DNA from: Arthrobacter wenxiniae
Lineage (GTDB): Bacteria; Actinomycetota; Actinomycetes; Actinomycetales; Micrococcaceae
Direction: 5' to 3'
Assembly: GCF_013376105.1 (NCBI RefSeq)
Contig: NZ_JAAMFM010000019.1
Location: forward strand, 1-64,000
Length of the DNA: 64,000 bases
The position numbers and the translations under genes are program-made. Below are positions 26,311 through 34,509 of the stretch, in pieces. The notes under the pieces are model-generated. The model saw nothing but the letters and a program-made list of their open reading frames with translations, did not search any database and was not told the DNA's origin. Every line of letters starts with the position of its first letter. Within the stretch, counting starts at the first letter, position 1.

Positions 26311-27233
26311 AGTTCCTTGTGGTTGGGGCCGGCGCCACGGGCGGCTACTTTGGCGGGCGCCTCGCACAGGCCGGGCGCGACGTGACCTTCCTGGTCCGAG
26401 AGGGACGGGCAGCGGTCCTGCGGGCCCATGGCCTGCGGATTTCGGGACTGGGCCAGGACGTCCGCCTTGAGCCGCGACTCCTCACGGCAGGGCAGCTGGG
26501 CGGGCCGTTCGACGTCGTCGTGGTCACCGTCAAGGCGTCCGGGCTGGCCGGCGCCATCGCCGACGCCGCGCCCGCGGTGGGCCCGGACACCGTCATCATC
26601 CCGTTCCTCAACGGCATGGCGCACCTCGACCGGCTCGCCGCGGCCTTCGGGGAGGAGAGGCTGTTGGGCAGCGTGGTCAAGGTGGTGACCACCCTGGACG
26701 ACGGCGGCGGCATCCTCCAGCTGGGCCCGCTCGCCCAGTGGGACCTGGGGGAGCTGCGGGGCGGTCCGGGCGAGCGTGTCCGCCGGATCCTCGCCGAGAT
26801 CGACGTCCCCGGCTACTCCGCCCGCGCGGTGCCTGACGCCCTGGCCGCCATGTGGCACAAGTGGGTGTTCATCGCCACCGCGGGCGTGGTGACGTGCCTG
26901 ATGCGCGGTCCCGTCGGCGCCATAGTGTCCGTCCCGGGCGGGCTGGAATTCACCTACGCGGCGCTGGCGGAGGCCGTTGCCGTCTCGACGGAGGCCGGCT
27001 TCCCCGTCCCGGACCCGGTCATTGCGGAGGCGCTGGCGTTCCTGACCCAGCCGGGCTCCACCTTTACCTCGTCGCTGTACCGGGACGTCACGGCCGGGCT
27101 GCCCAACGAGACCGAGCACATCCTGGGTGACTTTGCCCGCCGTGCCCGGGACATGGGGCTGGAAATCCCCCTCATCGACCTGGCCTTGATGCAGCTGCGC
27201 GTGCACGAGGCCGGCCGCCTTCAGGCCGGGTAG
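26307..27233 (+). CDS. Ketopantoate reductase family protein (2-dehydropantoate 2-reductase)
   Basis: A 308-aa NADPH-dependent reductase. The N-terminal Rossmann motif is VVGAGATGGYFGGRLAQAG, the central active-site Lys region is AAMWHKWVFIATAGVVTCL, and the C-terminal helical domain has SSLYRDVTAGLPNETEHILGD. True PanE makes pantoate for coenzyme A. Actinobacteria carry several paralogues, so the substrate of this copy is not certain. The ATG overlaps the preceding stop as ATGA. Confidence 0.88.
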   Translation: MKFLVVGAGATGGYFGGRLAQAGRDVTFLVREGRAAVLRAHGLRISGLGQDVRLEPRLLTAGQLGGPFDVVVVTVKASGLAGAIADAAPAVGPDTVIIPFLNGMAHLDRLAAAFGEERLLGSVVKVVTTLDDGGGILQLGPLAQWDLGELRGGPGERVRRILAEIDVPGYSARAVPDALAAMWHKWVFIATAGVVTCLMRGPVGAIVSVPGGLEFTYAALAEAVAVSTEAGFPVPDPVIAEALAFLTQPGSTFTSSLYRDVTAGLPNETEHILGDFARRARDMGLEIPLIDLALMQLRVHEAGRLQAG

Positions 27234-27442
27234 GTCGCCCGCGCCGCTTCCCCGTCTCGTCTGAGCTGGACCATGAAAAGCGCGTGGGCCGGCGGAATGG
27301 TCCGCATTTGGTGAGTCAACTTCAGCAGGATCGTCTTTCCGTAGTTGGCCCAAAACTGCGAATCCCGGTGCAATGGCCGGCGAGTCCGTTTGGTCCGTGT
27401 CCAGGGCGGCGGGTGTCCCGCAGGGGGAACGCTGAGCGGGAA

Positions 27443-27486
27443 ACACTGACCGAGCCAGTGTAAACTTGTCTTATGAAGCTGTACAG
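27443..27486. promoter_or_regulatory. Inverted repeats upstream of the toxin-antitoxin operon
   Basis: ACACTG-N7-CAGTGT (27443-27461) and the perfect palindrome CTGTACAG (27479-27486) lie within 60 bp of the antitoxin start. RHH antitoxins bind short inverted repeats over their own promoter, so these are candidate autoregulatory sites. A TAAACT at 27461-27466 could be the -10. Confidence 0.45.
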
Positions 27487-27498
27487 GAAACTGGCACG

Positions 27499-27720
27499 AT
27501 GACCATCTCAATTCGACTCACACCCGATGAAGAGGCCCGCCTTGATGTTCTCGCGCAGCGCACTGGCCGGTCTAAGAGCTTCTACGTCAGGACCGCTCTC
27601 CATGAGTACCTGGCGGATCTCGAAGACGCATTCGCAGCAGGTTCCGCCATCGAGGTTTTCGAAGCCGAAGGCCGGCGCAGCAGGCCGTTGGCCGAGTTGA
27701 AGGCTGAGACGGAACGGTGA
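27499..27720 (+). CDS. Ribbon-helix-helix antitoxin (RelB/DUF6290-like)
   Basis: A 73-aa protein. It starts with the RHH beta strand and helices (MTISIRLTPDEEARLDVLAQ, GRSKSFYVRTALHEYL). The acidic, flexible C-terminus would wrap and block the toxin. The ATG at 27499 has AGGAAA upstream. Its stop overlaps the toxin start as GTGA, which keeps toxin translation tied to antitoxin synthesis. It should repress its own promoter, alone and with the toxin. Confidence 0.85.
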   Translation: MTISIRLTPDEEARLDVLAQRTGRSKSFYVRTALHEYLADLEDAFAAGSAIEVFEAEGRRSRPLAELKAETER

Positions 27721-27983
27721 CGTCGCCGTGTCACGTTGAAACCACCGCAGAGTTCGATCGCGAGTATAAGAAGCTTGACCGGGCGGTCCAGAAACGCGTG
27801 ATGGCGTACCTCGAGGAAAGTGAAACACTTGACGATCCGCGTCAGCGCGGCAAAGGGCTTGCCGCCAACCACTCCGGCGTGCGGCGCTACCGCGTTGGCG
27901 ATTACCGCATCCTCGCCCAGATTACCGACAGCACCTTCACCGTACTGGCCATTCGAGTAGGCCACCGTCGCGACATTTATTGA
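27717..27983 (+). CDS. RelE/ParE-superfamily toxin
   Basis: An 88-aa small basic protein with the RelE core: EFDREYKKLDRAVQKRV at the N-terminus and VRRYRVGDYRILAQI with the closing VLAIRVGHRRDIY. RelE toxins cut mRNA in the ribosomal A site; ParE members poison gyrase, and the basic Arg pattern and terminal Tyr favour the RelE side. The GTG start at 27717 overlaps the antitoxin stop by 4 bp. Length is normal and no lesion is seen, so the pair appears functional. Confidence 0.87.
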   Translation: MTSPCHVETTAEFDREYKKLDRAVQKRVMAYLEESETLDDPRQRGKGLAANHSGVRRYRVGDYRILAQITDSTFTVLAIRVGHRRDIY

Positions 27984-28133
27984 TCCCTCAGGCCGAGCAG
28001 AGCATCCAGCGCCACTCGCTTTCGATGCACTCGGCAGCTCGAGTTGTTCCGCAAGGGGAACCTCCTGCGGGACATCCGCGACTCGCTGACGACGGAATCA
28101 GGATCGTTTCCGAGCCTCAGTTACTTTGAGAGC

Positions 28134-28575
28134 ATGCCCTCATATTTCATCACCCATCCTGAGGTCGACGTAGATCCTTGCACTCCGATTGAAGAGTGGA
28201 AGTTGTCCGAGGTCGGCCGAGCTCGTGCTGCCCGCCTCGCCAGTCTTGGGTGGACTAGTCAACTTGACCGCATCATCACCAGTTCGGAACATAAGGCGAA
28301 GGAAGCCGGGGCGATTCTCTCCAGCCTGACCGGGCTCGCCTTCACAGCCGCAGCGTCGAATTGTTGCCGCCATCCGCCACCTCAGTTCTGACTCCGCCAT
28401 TTCGACCGCATTTGTTGCTCACGGGGCCGTGGGCACCCTGCTCTTTTGCGATCTCATGGGCATGCCAATCAGCCGCGAACACGATCAACCTGGCCAGGGC
28501 AGCTACTTCGAATTCGACCCACAAATATGGACAGCCAGCCACAGCTGGCGCCGCATCCAACCAGCCGGCCTGTGA
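28134..28575 (+). pseudogene. Histidine phosphatase remnant (frameshift plus internal deletion)
   Basis: The first frame encodes MPSYFITHPEVDVDP to ILSSLTGLAF, the N-terminus of the variant histidine phosphatases that carry ITHPEV in place of RHG. Near 28340 the reading frame must change by +1 to continue with QRRIVAAIRHL, then FVAHGAVGTLL, where the second catalytic His lies, ending at the stop at 28573-28575. The two halves join directly, whereas relatives have an intervening segment I estimate at roughly 45 residues. So a deletion and a frameshift occurred together. The product would be inactive. The sequence from 27984 to 28133 shows no gene. Confidence 0.75.
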
Positions 28576-28701
28576 ACGCACGCCGAACCGTCAGCGGGAA
28601 CGCTTGGCACTTCCGCAGCTCGATTAGGGGCCGGGCCAGGACATCCTCCTCCGGGGAGGCGCGCGTGGTGCCCACGCGCCGCGAAGACTACGCTTTGGGG
28701 C

Positions 28702-29148
28702 ATGACCGGTTCGAAGATGTCTCAGAACTACACCGACGGTGCCCGGCGGGCGGTGGTCCTGGCCCAGGAAGAAGCAAGGGCAATGATGCATGACTCGTAC
28801 ATCGGACCCGAGCATCTACTATTGGGTCTTTTGCACGCATATCCGAACACGGTGCAGACGGTTGCTGGGCGTCTGGCCGGATGAAGTGCGTGATGCGATA
28901 ATGCGTTTCGCCTCCCCTGGTCCGCCAGGCACCTCAGAAGGGTTGCCGTTCACCCGCAGTCTCTGGAGGCCCTCGAGGCGGCGCAGCGCACCGTGCGGGA
29001 GCTTCATTCCGATCACGTCGGGATCAAGCACCTATTGTTGGGCGTGCTGAGTGTCCATGGCGACCGCCTGGATCGGGCGCTGGCCGCTGCGGTTGTGGAT
29101 CGAGACGGTGCGCAAAGTCGGGTAATGGCGGCGCTTACGCAAGGGTGA
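28702..29148 (+). pseudogene. Clp-N (ClpC-like repeat) domain protein with two compensating frameshifts
   Basis: The first frame starts MTGSKMSQNYTDGARRAV and contains the Clp-N repeat signature YIGPEHLLLGLLHA. Around 28857 the frame shifts to RLLGVWPDEVRDAIMRF, and near 28950 it returns to the first frame (PQSLEALEAAQRTVRE, then the second repeat VGIKHLLLGVL), ending with TGA at 29146. Each shift looks like one base gained or lost (an extra A in CAGACGG, one C missing in TTCACCCG). The ancestral product was a stand-alone two-repeat Clp-N domain protein of about 150 aa. Either a true pseudogene or two sequencing errors would explain it. Confidence 0.65.
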
Positions 29149-29525
29149 CCGGTTGCTCCGAGCTGGGCAACAGGCAGCGATCGCCCGCCGTCCTATCCTC
29201 GCAAGCACCCGCAAGGGGTCTGTCCGGATAGGCGTCACCGAACAGTCCCGTAAGCCGATCCACCAGCGGTGCAGCGACACCCAGTATTCTCAGGATCGCG
29301 AACGCCGCGTTGCCGCCGCCGGCCGATTCCCGCCTGACCGGCCCGCAATAATGCCCGGTGACCGGGTCCTATGGGGGACTGGACATGAAGGCGCCCAGAC
29401 ATGGACGGCTCACGTCTCGATGTCCACGCTTAGTGAGACAGGTGCACGCAATGGGCCCCGTACTGAGATTGGTTCACTGTGGATGAGGCAGGACACCAGC
29501 GGAAAGCTGCTGGCGCGCGTGGTGG
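29149..29525. other. Gene-free interval
   Basis: About 380 bp without a supportable gene. Open frames here lack the G/C third-position bias of real genes in the window. No RNA gene, repeat or terminator was recognised. It lies between decayed genes and the 434-aa leftward gene and may be degraded coding sequence. Confidence 0.5.
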
Positions 29526-30830
29526 TCAACCGTTGCGGAACAGCTCCGCGATGTGGAGCCCGGCGCCCGGGCCCACCGCCTTGATGTGGAAGTCCTCCTC
29601 CAGCATCACCACCAGGTCCGGGCGGAAGGCGGGCGGGACCGTGACGTGGCCGTCAACGGTGACGAGCCCTTCCGCGGCCCAGCTCATGACGTTCCTGGCG
29701 AGGACGTACAGGTCCGGATGGACTGTTTCGGGTGACTCCAGGGCGTGGACCAGGGGGGCCGATTCGGGCGGGTTTTCGGTGGCGCATTCGGCCATGAAGG
29801 ATGCCATGTCCACGTGCCAGCCGCTGTAGCTGCCGGGATCGGATCCGGTCAGGGTGGAGATGAAGATGAATTGGCCCAGCACGTCCCGAAACACCTCCAC
29901 CCTGGATTCCTCCACTGCCAGGCGCTCGTGGAGGCGCGGCGCGACGACCGCGCGACCGGCGTCGATCCTGACCAGTCCAAGGCTGACCAGCAGGTGCCAG
30001 TAGAGCCTGATCCGGTCCAAGGCCCCCATCGTGAGCTCGGCGGTCGAGGCGGAGGACGTGAAGGCCCGCTCGAGCATCCCGGCCCCGTTGTGGGTGAGGG
30101 CCGCGGCAGCCTGGGCCCGGTCCGCCTTTCGCAGCGCTCCCTTGGTGGTGACCTTCCGGCCGCCGCCGACCCACTCCAGGAGCGACTCAACGTTCTTCCA
30201 GAGCGGAGATGCCGCGGCCGTGCCCGTGAACTGTTCGGCGGTCAGCTCCGGAATGTAGACATCGGCAAAGTCATAGTCCCCGGGGTCAACGGAATCGGCG
30301 TCGATGTCGCCGGCGTTTTCACGGATGTCGTCATCGTTGGCGGCGGCCAGCGGCGGCGCCAAGGCGTCGAGGGCGCGGTCCAGGCCCGGCCACGCCGGCT
30401 GCCCGAACAATTCCTGCAGTTGCGCCAGTTCGCCGGGGGTGCCCGTCCAAAGGGAGCCCTGGGCCAGGTAACCCACATAATCCCGGACGCCGCTGCGCAG
30501 CGCGAAGGTGGCCTGCGGATTGGCAGCGGTGGCCGCCTCCAGGACCTCCCTCACCGCATCGGGCACCAGCGACCTCGCATCGGTTTGGGGCTGAAGCAGG
30601 CGGTACAGGTCGAAGAAGTCGTCAAGGATCATCAGGCTCTTGTCGATGCCGGCGTCGCCGCGCCCCTGGGATTCCAGCCAGAGCGCAAATCCCGGTGCCA
30701 GCGCCTCCATGGCGCGGTCCAGCCGAACATCGTGCAGCGGCATGGCATTCGCCCGTCCCGCTGTGTCGGCGGCGGCCTTGGCCGGGTTGCCGAAACGCGA
30801 CTTTTTGGTGGACTTGGACTTCTTGGACAC
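29526..30830 (-). CDS. Uncharacterised 434-aa protein
   Basis: I do not recognise this protein. It starts with a Lys/Ser-rich basic tail (SKKSKSTKKSRFG). The rest appears soluble and mostly helical, with an acidic stretch near the middle (ANDDDIRENAGDIDAD). The C-terminal part contains FISTLTGSDPGSYSGW and a likely winged-helix-like segment (DRIRLYWHLLVSLGLVRID). No signal peptide or membrane segment is seen. The GTG at 30830 has AAGGA upstream and is preferred to an ATG 33 bp earlier. Codon bias matches the confident genes, so it is a real gene. It stands alone on its strand next to the decayed alcohol dehydrogenase. Confidence 0.75.
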   Translation of the reverse strand: MSKKSKSTKKSRFGNPAKAAADTAGRANAMPLHDVRLDRAMEALAPGFALWLESQGRGDAGIDKSLMILDDFFDLYRLLQPQTDARSLVPDAVREVLEAATAANPQATFALRSGVRDYVGYLAQGSLWTGTPGELAQLQELFGQPAWPGLDRALDALAPPLAAANDDDIRENAGDIDADSVDPGDYDFADVYIPELTAEQFTGTAAASPLWKNVESLLEWVGGGRKVTTKGALRKADRAQAAAALTHNGAGMLERAFTSSASTAELTMGALDRIRLYWHLLVSLGLVRIDAGRAVVAPRLHERLAVEESRVEVFRDVLGQFIFISTLTGSDPGSYSGWHVDMASFMAECATENPPESAPLVHALESPETVHPDLYVLARNVMSWAAEGLVTVDGHVTVPPAFRPDLVVMLEEDFHIKAVGPGAGLHIAELFRNG

Positions 30831-30942
30831 GGTATTCCTTGCCTGGGGCGGGAGACTTTCCACTCAACCGTAGCCGCAGGGAACCCGGGCCGCACCCTGA
30901 GGGGCCGCGCCTCCGCCATTGACTGGACGGCCGCCTGCCGGG

Positions 30943-31877
30943 CTACGTCTGGCTGAATCCCGTCAGGACGATCTTCCCGCCCCCGTGCCCGGACATGCTG
31001 GCTTGGAACGCGGCTGCTGCCTGCTCCATGGGGTAGGTGGCGGACACGTCGACGGTGAGGACGCCGGCGTCGACCATGGCGCCGAGCCGAGCCGGTCCAG
31101 CCCACCGGCGTCCGGTCGGACCCAGACGTAGCGGCCGCCATGTTCGGCGACGGCCGCGTCGGCAATCGAGACGTGGCGGCCGGTGGCCTTGAGCACGGCC
31201 AGCGTCGTCGCGAGCACGCCTCCGGCAAAGTCGGCCACGGCGTCCACGCCCCCGGGTGCCAGGGCGCGGACGCGGTCCGCCAGCCCCTCGCCGTACTCCA
31301 CCGGCTCGGCGCCGAGCTCGCGCAGGCGCGCATGGTTCTTGGCCGAGGCCGTGGCAATCACGCGGGCTCCGGCGTGGACGGCCAGCTGGATGGCCGTGCG
31401 GCCCACCCCGCCGGCGCCGTTGTGGATAAGCAGCGTCCCGCCCTCCGCGACCAGGAGGGCGTCCAGCGTCCGCAGGGCGGTCAGGCCGGTCAGTGGAAGC
31501 CCTGCGGCCTGCTCCCAGTCCAGCGCCGCCGGCTTGCGTGAGACCGCCGAGGCGGGCAGGGCGACCAGCTCGGCAAAGGTGCCTCCATGGACGGTGTCGC
31601 GGCGGCCGTAGGAGTAGACCTCGTCGCCCACCTCGAACTCCGGCGTGTCAAGGCCCACGGCCTCCACGACTCCGGCCACGTCCCAGCCGGGCACCACCGG
31701 AAAGGTCACGTCCATGATGGGATCCAGATAACCGGCCATGACCTTCCAGTCCACCGGGTTGACCCCTGCCGCCTTCACCCGGATCAGCACGGAGCCGGGG
31801 GAGACTTTTGGCACGGGCTGCCCGGTCTGTTCGAGGACTTCGGTGCCGCCGTAGCGTGCGTAGGTCATGGCCTTCAT
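30943..31877 (-). pseudogene. Zinc-free quinone-oxidoreductase-type alcohol dehydrogenase, frameshifted near the C-terminus
   Basis: The first 260 or so residues are a medium-chain dehydrogenase/reductase of the NADPH:quinone oxidoreductase branch. It has VKAAGVNPVDWKVMAGY, the nucleotide-binding motif LIHNGAGGVGRTAIQLA, and no catalytic zinc ligands. The start ATG at 31877 follows GGAG by 7 bp. At 31081-31090 the 5-bp unit GCCGA is present twice. Removing one copy restores a normal C-terminus (GAMVDAGVLTVDVSATYPM, then GGGKIVLTGFSQT) ending at 30943. As written, the frame instead runs into an unrelated 35-residue tail stopping at 30963. The protein may be misfolded. Confidence 0.8.
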
Positions 31878-32051
31878 GGTGGTTCTCCGCTTCTGCCGTT
31901 GGATTCTTCTCTCATTGGGCCAACCGCGGGCGGCACGGGATGATTCCCGTGCTGCCCTGCGCGGTGTCCACACCGTCCGGTGCGCATGGCACTGCCCTGC
32001 GCCATGGCCGCCACGGGCGTTGCGCGGGACGGGGCGGCTACGCTGAGGCCC

Positions 32052-32801
32052 ATGACCCTGCAACGCCACCCCTACGGCCCGGATCCGTCCCAGTGGGCGG
32101 AGCTGCACCTGCCACAGGAGCGCCGGCATGCCGGCGTGGTGGTGGTGATCCACGGCGGCTACTGGCGCAGCACGTATGGCGCCGAGCTCGGCGCCCCGCT
32201 GGCACGCGACCTCGCGGAGCACGGGGCTGCCGCCTGGAACCTCGAATACCGGCGCATGGGCAATGGCGGCGGCTGGCCCGAAACGTTCCTGGACGTGGCG
32301 GCCGGCATCGACGCCCTGGCCCCGGCCGCAGCGGACCACGGCCTGGACCTCGCCCGCGTGGCCGTAATCGGCCATTCGGCCGGCGGGCAGCTGGGCGTCT
32401 GGGCGGCCGGCCGGGCCGCCCTCCCGGCCACGGCGGTCGGCGGGGGCCCCGCGGTGGGGGTGTCCGGCGTCGTCAGCCAGTCGGGGCTGCTCAACCTGGC
32501 AGAGGCGCAGCGGCTGGGACTGAGCAACCACGCCGTGACGGCACTGCTGGGCAGCCACGTGGCGCTCGCGGACCCCGTGTCCGCCGTCCCGCTGCCCGTC
32601 CCCGTCTACGCCGTCCACGCGGAGGACGACGACGACGTCCCGGCCTCCCAGAGCCAAAGTTACGTTGACGCCGCGGTGGCGGCCGGCGGCGAGGCGGCGT
32701 TCATCGCCGTTCCCGGCGACCACTACAGCCTGATCGACCCGGCCAGCGCCGCCTGGGCCGTGTGCCGGGGCCTGGCGCTGGGACTGCTGGAGCGGGCGTA
32801 G
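32052..32801 (+). CDS. kynB: Arylformamidase / kynurenine formamidase-like alpha/beta hydrolase
   Basis: A 249-aa alpha/beta hydrolase. The HGGYW motif (VVVIHGGYWRSTYG) is typical of kynurenine formamidases. The nucleophile is in VIGHSAGGQLG, and the catalytic His is in PGDHYSLIDPAS. It would hydrolyse N-formylkynurenine to kynurenine and formate. The assignment rests on the HGGxW motif plus the adjacent tryptophan 2,3-dioxygenase, whose gene starts 35 bp later. The ATG at 32052 follows GAGG and replaces an ATG 72 bp upstream. Confidence 0.83.
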   Translation: MTLQRHPYGPDPSQWAELHLPQERRHAGVVVVIHGGYWRSTYGAELGAPLARDLAEHGAAAWNLEYRRMGNGGGWPETFLDVAAGIDALAPAAADHGLDLARVAVIGHSAGGQLGVWAAGRAALPATAVGGGPAVGVSGVVSQSGLLNLAEAQRLGLSNHAVTALLGSHVALADPVSAVPLPVPVYAVHAEDDDDVPASQSQSYVDAAVAAGGEAAFIAVPGDHYSLIDPASAAWAVCRGLALGLLERA

Positions 32802-32836
32802 TGTGTGTTCATACCGCTTTGTGAAGGGAAACGGCC

Positions 32837-33679
32837 GTGCCACAGAACACCCGCAAGATCGAGTCGGGCATTGAGACGGACTTCAGCGACAAGATGAGCT
32901 ACGGCAGCTACCTTGCGCTGGACACCCTGCTCAGCGCCCAGCAGCCCGTCAGCCGGCACCACGACGAAATGCTGTTCATCATCCAGCACCAGACCTCCGA
33001 GCTCTGGCTCAAGCTCATGCTGCACGAGCTGCGGGCCGTGCGCGTCCAGCTCGCCGCGGACAACCTGCGCGCCGCCATGAAGGGCGTGGCCCGGATCAAG
33101 CACATCCAGCGCTCGCTGACTGAACAGTGGAGCATCCTGGCCACGCTGACGCCCAGCGAATATGTGCAGTTCCGCGGGGACCTGGGCGCGGCGTCGGGCT
33201 TCCAGTCCTACCAGTACCGGGCCGTGGAGTTCATGCTGGGCAACAAGAACGCCGGCATGCTGAAGGTGTTTGACGCGAACCCGCCGGCGCGGGCCATGCT
33301 GGCCGTGATCCTGAAGCAGACCAGCATCTACGACGAATTCCTGGCCCTGCTGGCCCGGCGCGGCTTCGCCGTCCCCGCGGAGCTGCTGGCCCGGGACGTG
33401 ACCAAGGCGCACGTCTTCAACCCGGCCGTGGTGGAGGCCGTCCGCGTGGTGTACGAACAGCCGGACGACCACTGGGACCTCTACGAGGCCTGCGAGGAAC
33501 TGGTGGACCTGGAGGACAACTTCCAGCTGTGGCGCTTCCGGCACGTGGCCACCGTCAAACGGATCATCGGCATGAAGGCCGGCACGGGCGGATCCTCCGG
33601 CGTCGGCTTCCTGCAGCGGGCCCTGGACCTGACGTTCTTCCCCGAGCTGTACGCCGTCCGGACGGAGATCGGAAACTGA
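32837..33679 (+). CDS. kynA: Tryptophan 2,3-dioxygenase
   Basis: A 280-aa heme dioxygenase that opens the indole ring of L-tryptophan to N-formylkynurenine. Family segments include the N-terminal substrate region YGSYLALDTLL and HDEMLFIIQHQTSELW, the Arg-containing RGDLGAASGFQSYQYR, and the heme-ligand His in WRFRHVATVKRIIG. The C-terminal GGSSGVGFLQRAL lies in the substrate loop. GTG start with AAGGGAAA upstream. It follows the formamidase, so the pair covers the first two steps of the kynurenine route; no kynureninase gene is in the window. Confidence 0.95.
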   Translation: MPQNTRKIESGIETDFSDKMSYGSYLALDTLLSAQQPVSRHHDEMLFIIQHQTSELWLKLMLHELRAVRVQLAADNLRAAMKGVARIKHIQRSLTEQWSILATLTPSEYVQFRGDLGAASGFQSYQYRAVEFMLGNKNAGMLKVFDANPPARAMLAVILKQTSIYDEFLALLARRGFAVPAELLARDVTKAHVFNPAVVEAVRVVYEQPDDHWDLYEACEELVDLEDNFQLWRFRHVATVKRIIGMKAGTGGSSGVGFLQRALDLTFFPELYAVRTEIGN

Positions 33680-33776
33680 TTCAGCCCTGGGGTGTGCCTA
33701 TGCTGGAGGGGCCGGACCCGCGGCCCCGCCCCGGACCTGGCAACTCGCTACCGAATTTCGAGGCAAGGATTCAACC

Positions 33777-34352
33777 ATGACGAGTTGGCGCGATTCACTG
33801 AACATCTGGGGACCGGCCTGGGCGGCCATCCGCGACGTGGAGGATCCCGCCGCCGAGCAGATCCTCGCCTGGCCCGTGGGTGCCGGCGCGATCGCCGCCG
33901 GCAGCGCCATGCACCTGGTGACGGAGGACGCGGCGGCCGCGCGCGAGTTCGCCGCAGCGGCGCGCCTCACCGAAACCGGCGCCGCCGTCCTGCTCTGCGC
34001 GCCGACCGACGACCTTGACCTGGTCCCCCACATGCCGCCCGAGACGAACCTCGCCGAGGTGCCGCTGGAGAACTACGACGCCGTTGAGGTCGCCTTGTTC
34101 GACCGCCCGGTGGCGGGCGGACGCGTCAAGGTGGCGGACGGACTGGCCGTCCTGGGCGCGCTGCACGTGGATCCGGAGGGGGCGGGGATGGAAGCCGAGC
34201 TGGAGTCCGTCATGATTGCCTCGCTGGGCGAGGAGGCGTTCCTGCACGGCGCCGACGTCCTGTATTTGGTGGCCGCTTCCGCGCAGGCCGCACGGCTTGC
34301 CGCCGTTGAGGGCTGGACCCAGGTGGCGGAGGTCCTCAGCTTCAAGAAATAG
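33777..34352 (+). CDS. GNAT-like protein of unknown function
   Basis: A 191-aa protein. The second half has an acetyltransferase-like layout: a beta-strand-rich stretch (GRVKVADGLAVLGALHVDP), a helix, then GADVLYLVAASAQAARLAAVEGWTQVAEVL. The last stretch resembles the end of GNAT domains, where a residue row and a final strand bind acetyl-CoA and substrate. The usual pyrophosphate loop is not obvious, so the enzyme may be divergent. It stands between kynA and a degenerate gene and has its own possible terminator. Confidence 0.55.
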   Translation: MTSWRDSLNIWGPAWAAIRDVEDPAAEQILAWPVGAGAIAAGSAMHLVTEDAAAAREFAAAARLTETGAAVLLCAPTDDLDLVPHMPPETNLAEVPLENYDAVEVALFDRPVAGGRVKVADGLAVLGALHVDPEGAGMEAELESVMIASLGEEAFLHGADVLYLVAASAQAARLAAVEGWTQVAEVLSFKK

Positions 34353-34356
34353 CTGT

Positions 34357-34397
34357 CCGGGGGGGCCCGCGGGGGACCCGGTTCCGGGGCCCCCGGG
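34357..34397 (+). terminator. Imperfect GC-rich hairpin
   Basis: A run of C and G from 34357 can pair with the complementary run ending at 34397 (CCGGGGG...GGCCC against GGGGCCCCCGGG), with a small bulge. It begins 5 bp after the stop of the GNAT-like gene. Confidence 0.4.
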
Positions 34398-34509
34398 CGA
34401 AAATACCTTGAGCCTGCGCCCCGCCAGCTTCTCCCGGCGCGGCGGCCTGCAACCACCGTGGGTAATACAGCTAGGCTGACGTGGCACGCAAGCGAAGTCC
34501 ACGCAAGTA

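Noticed and set aside
27984-28133. Start of the histidine-phosphatase remnant at 28044
   Set aside because: The first 30 residues lack family similarity and coding bias; the conserved start is MPSYFITHPEV at 28134.
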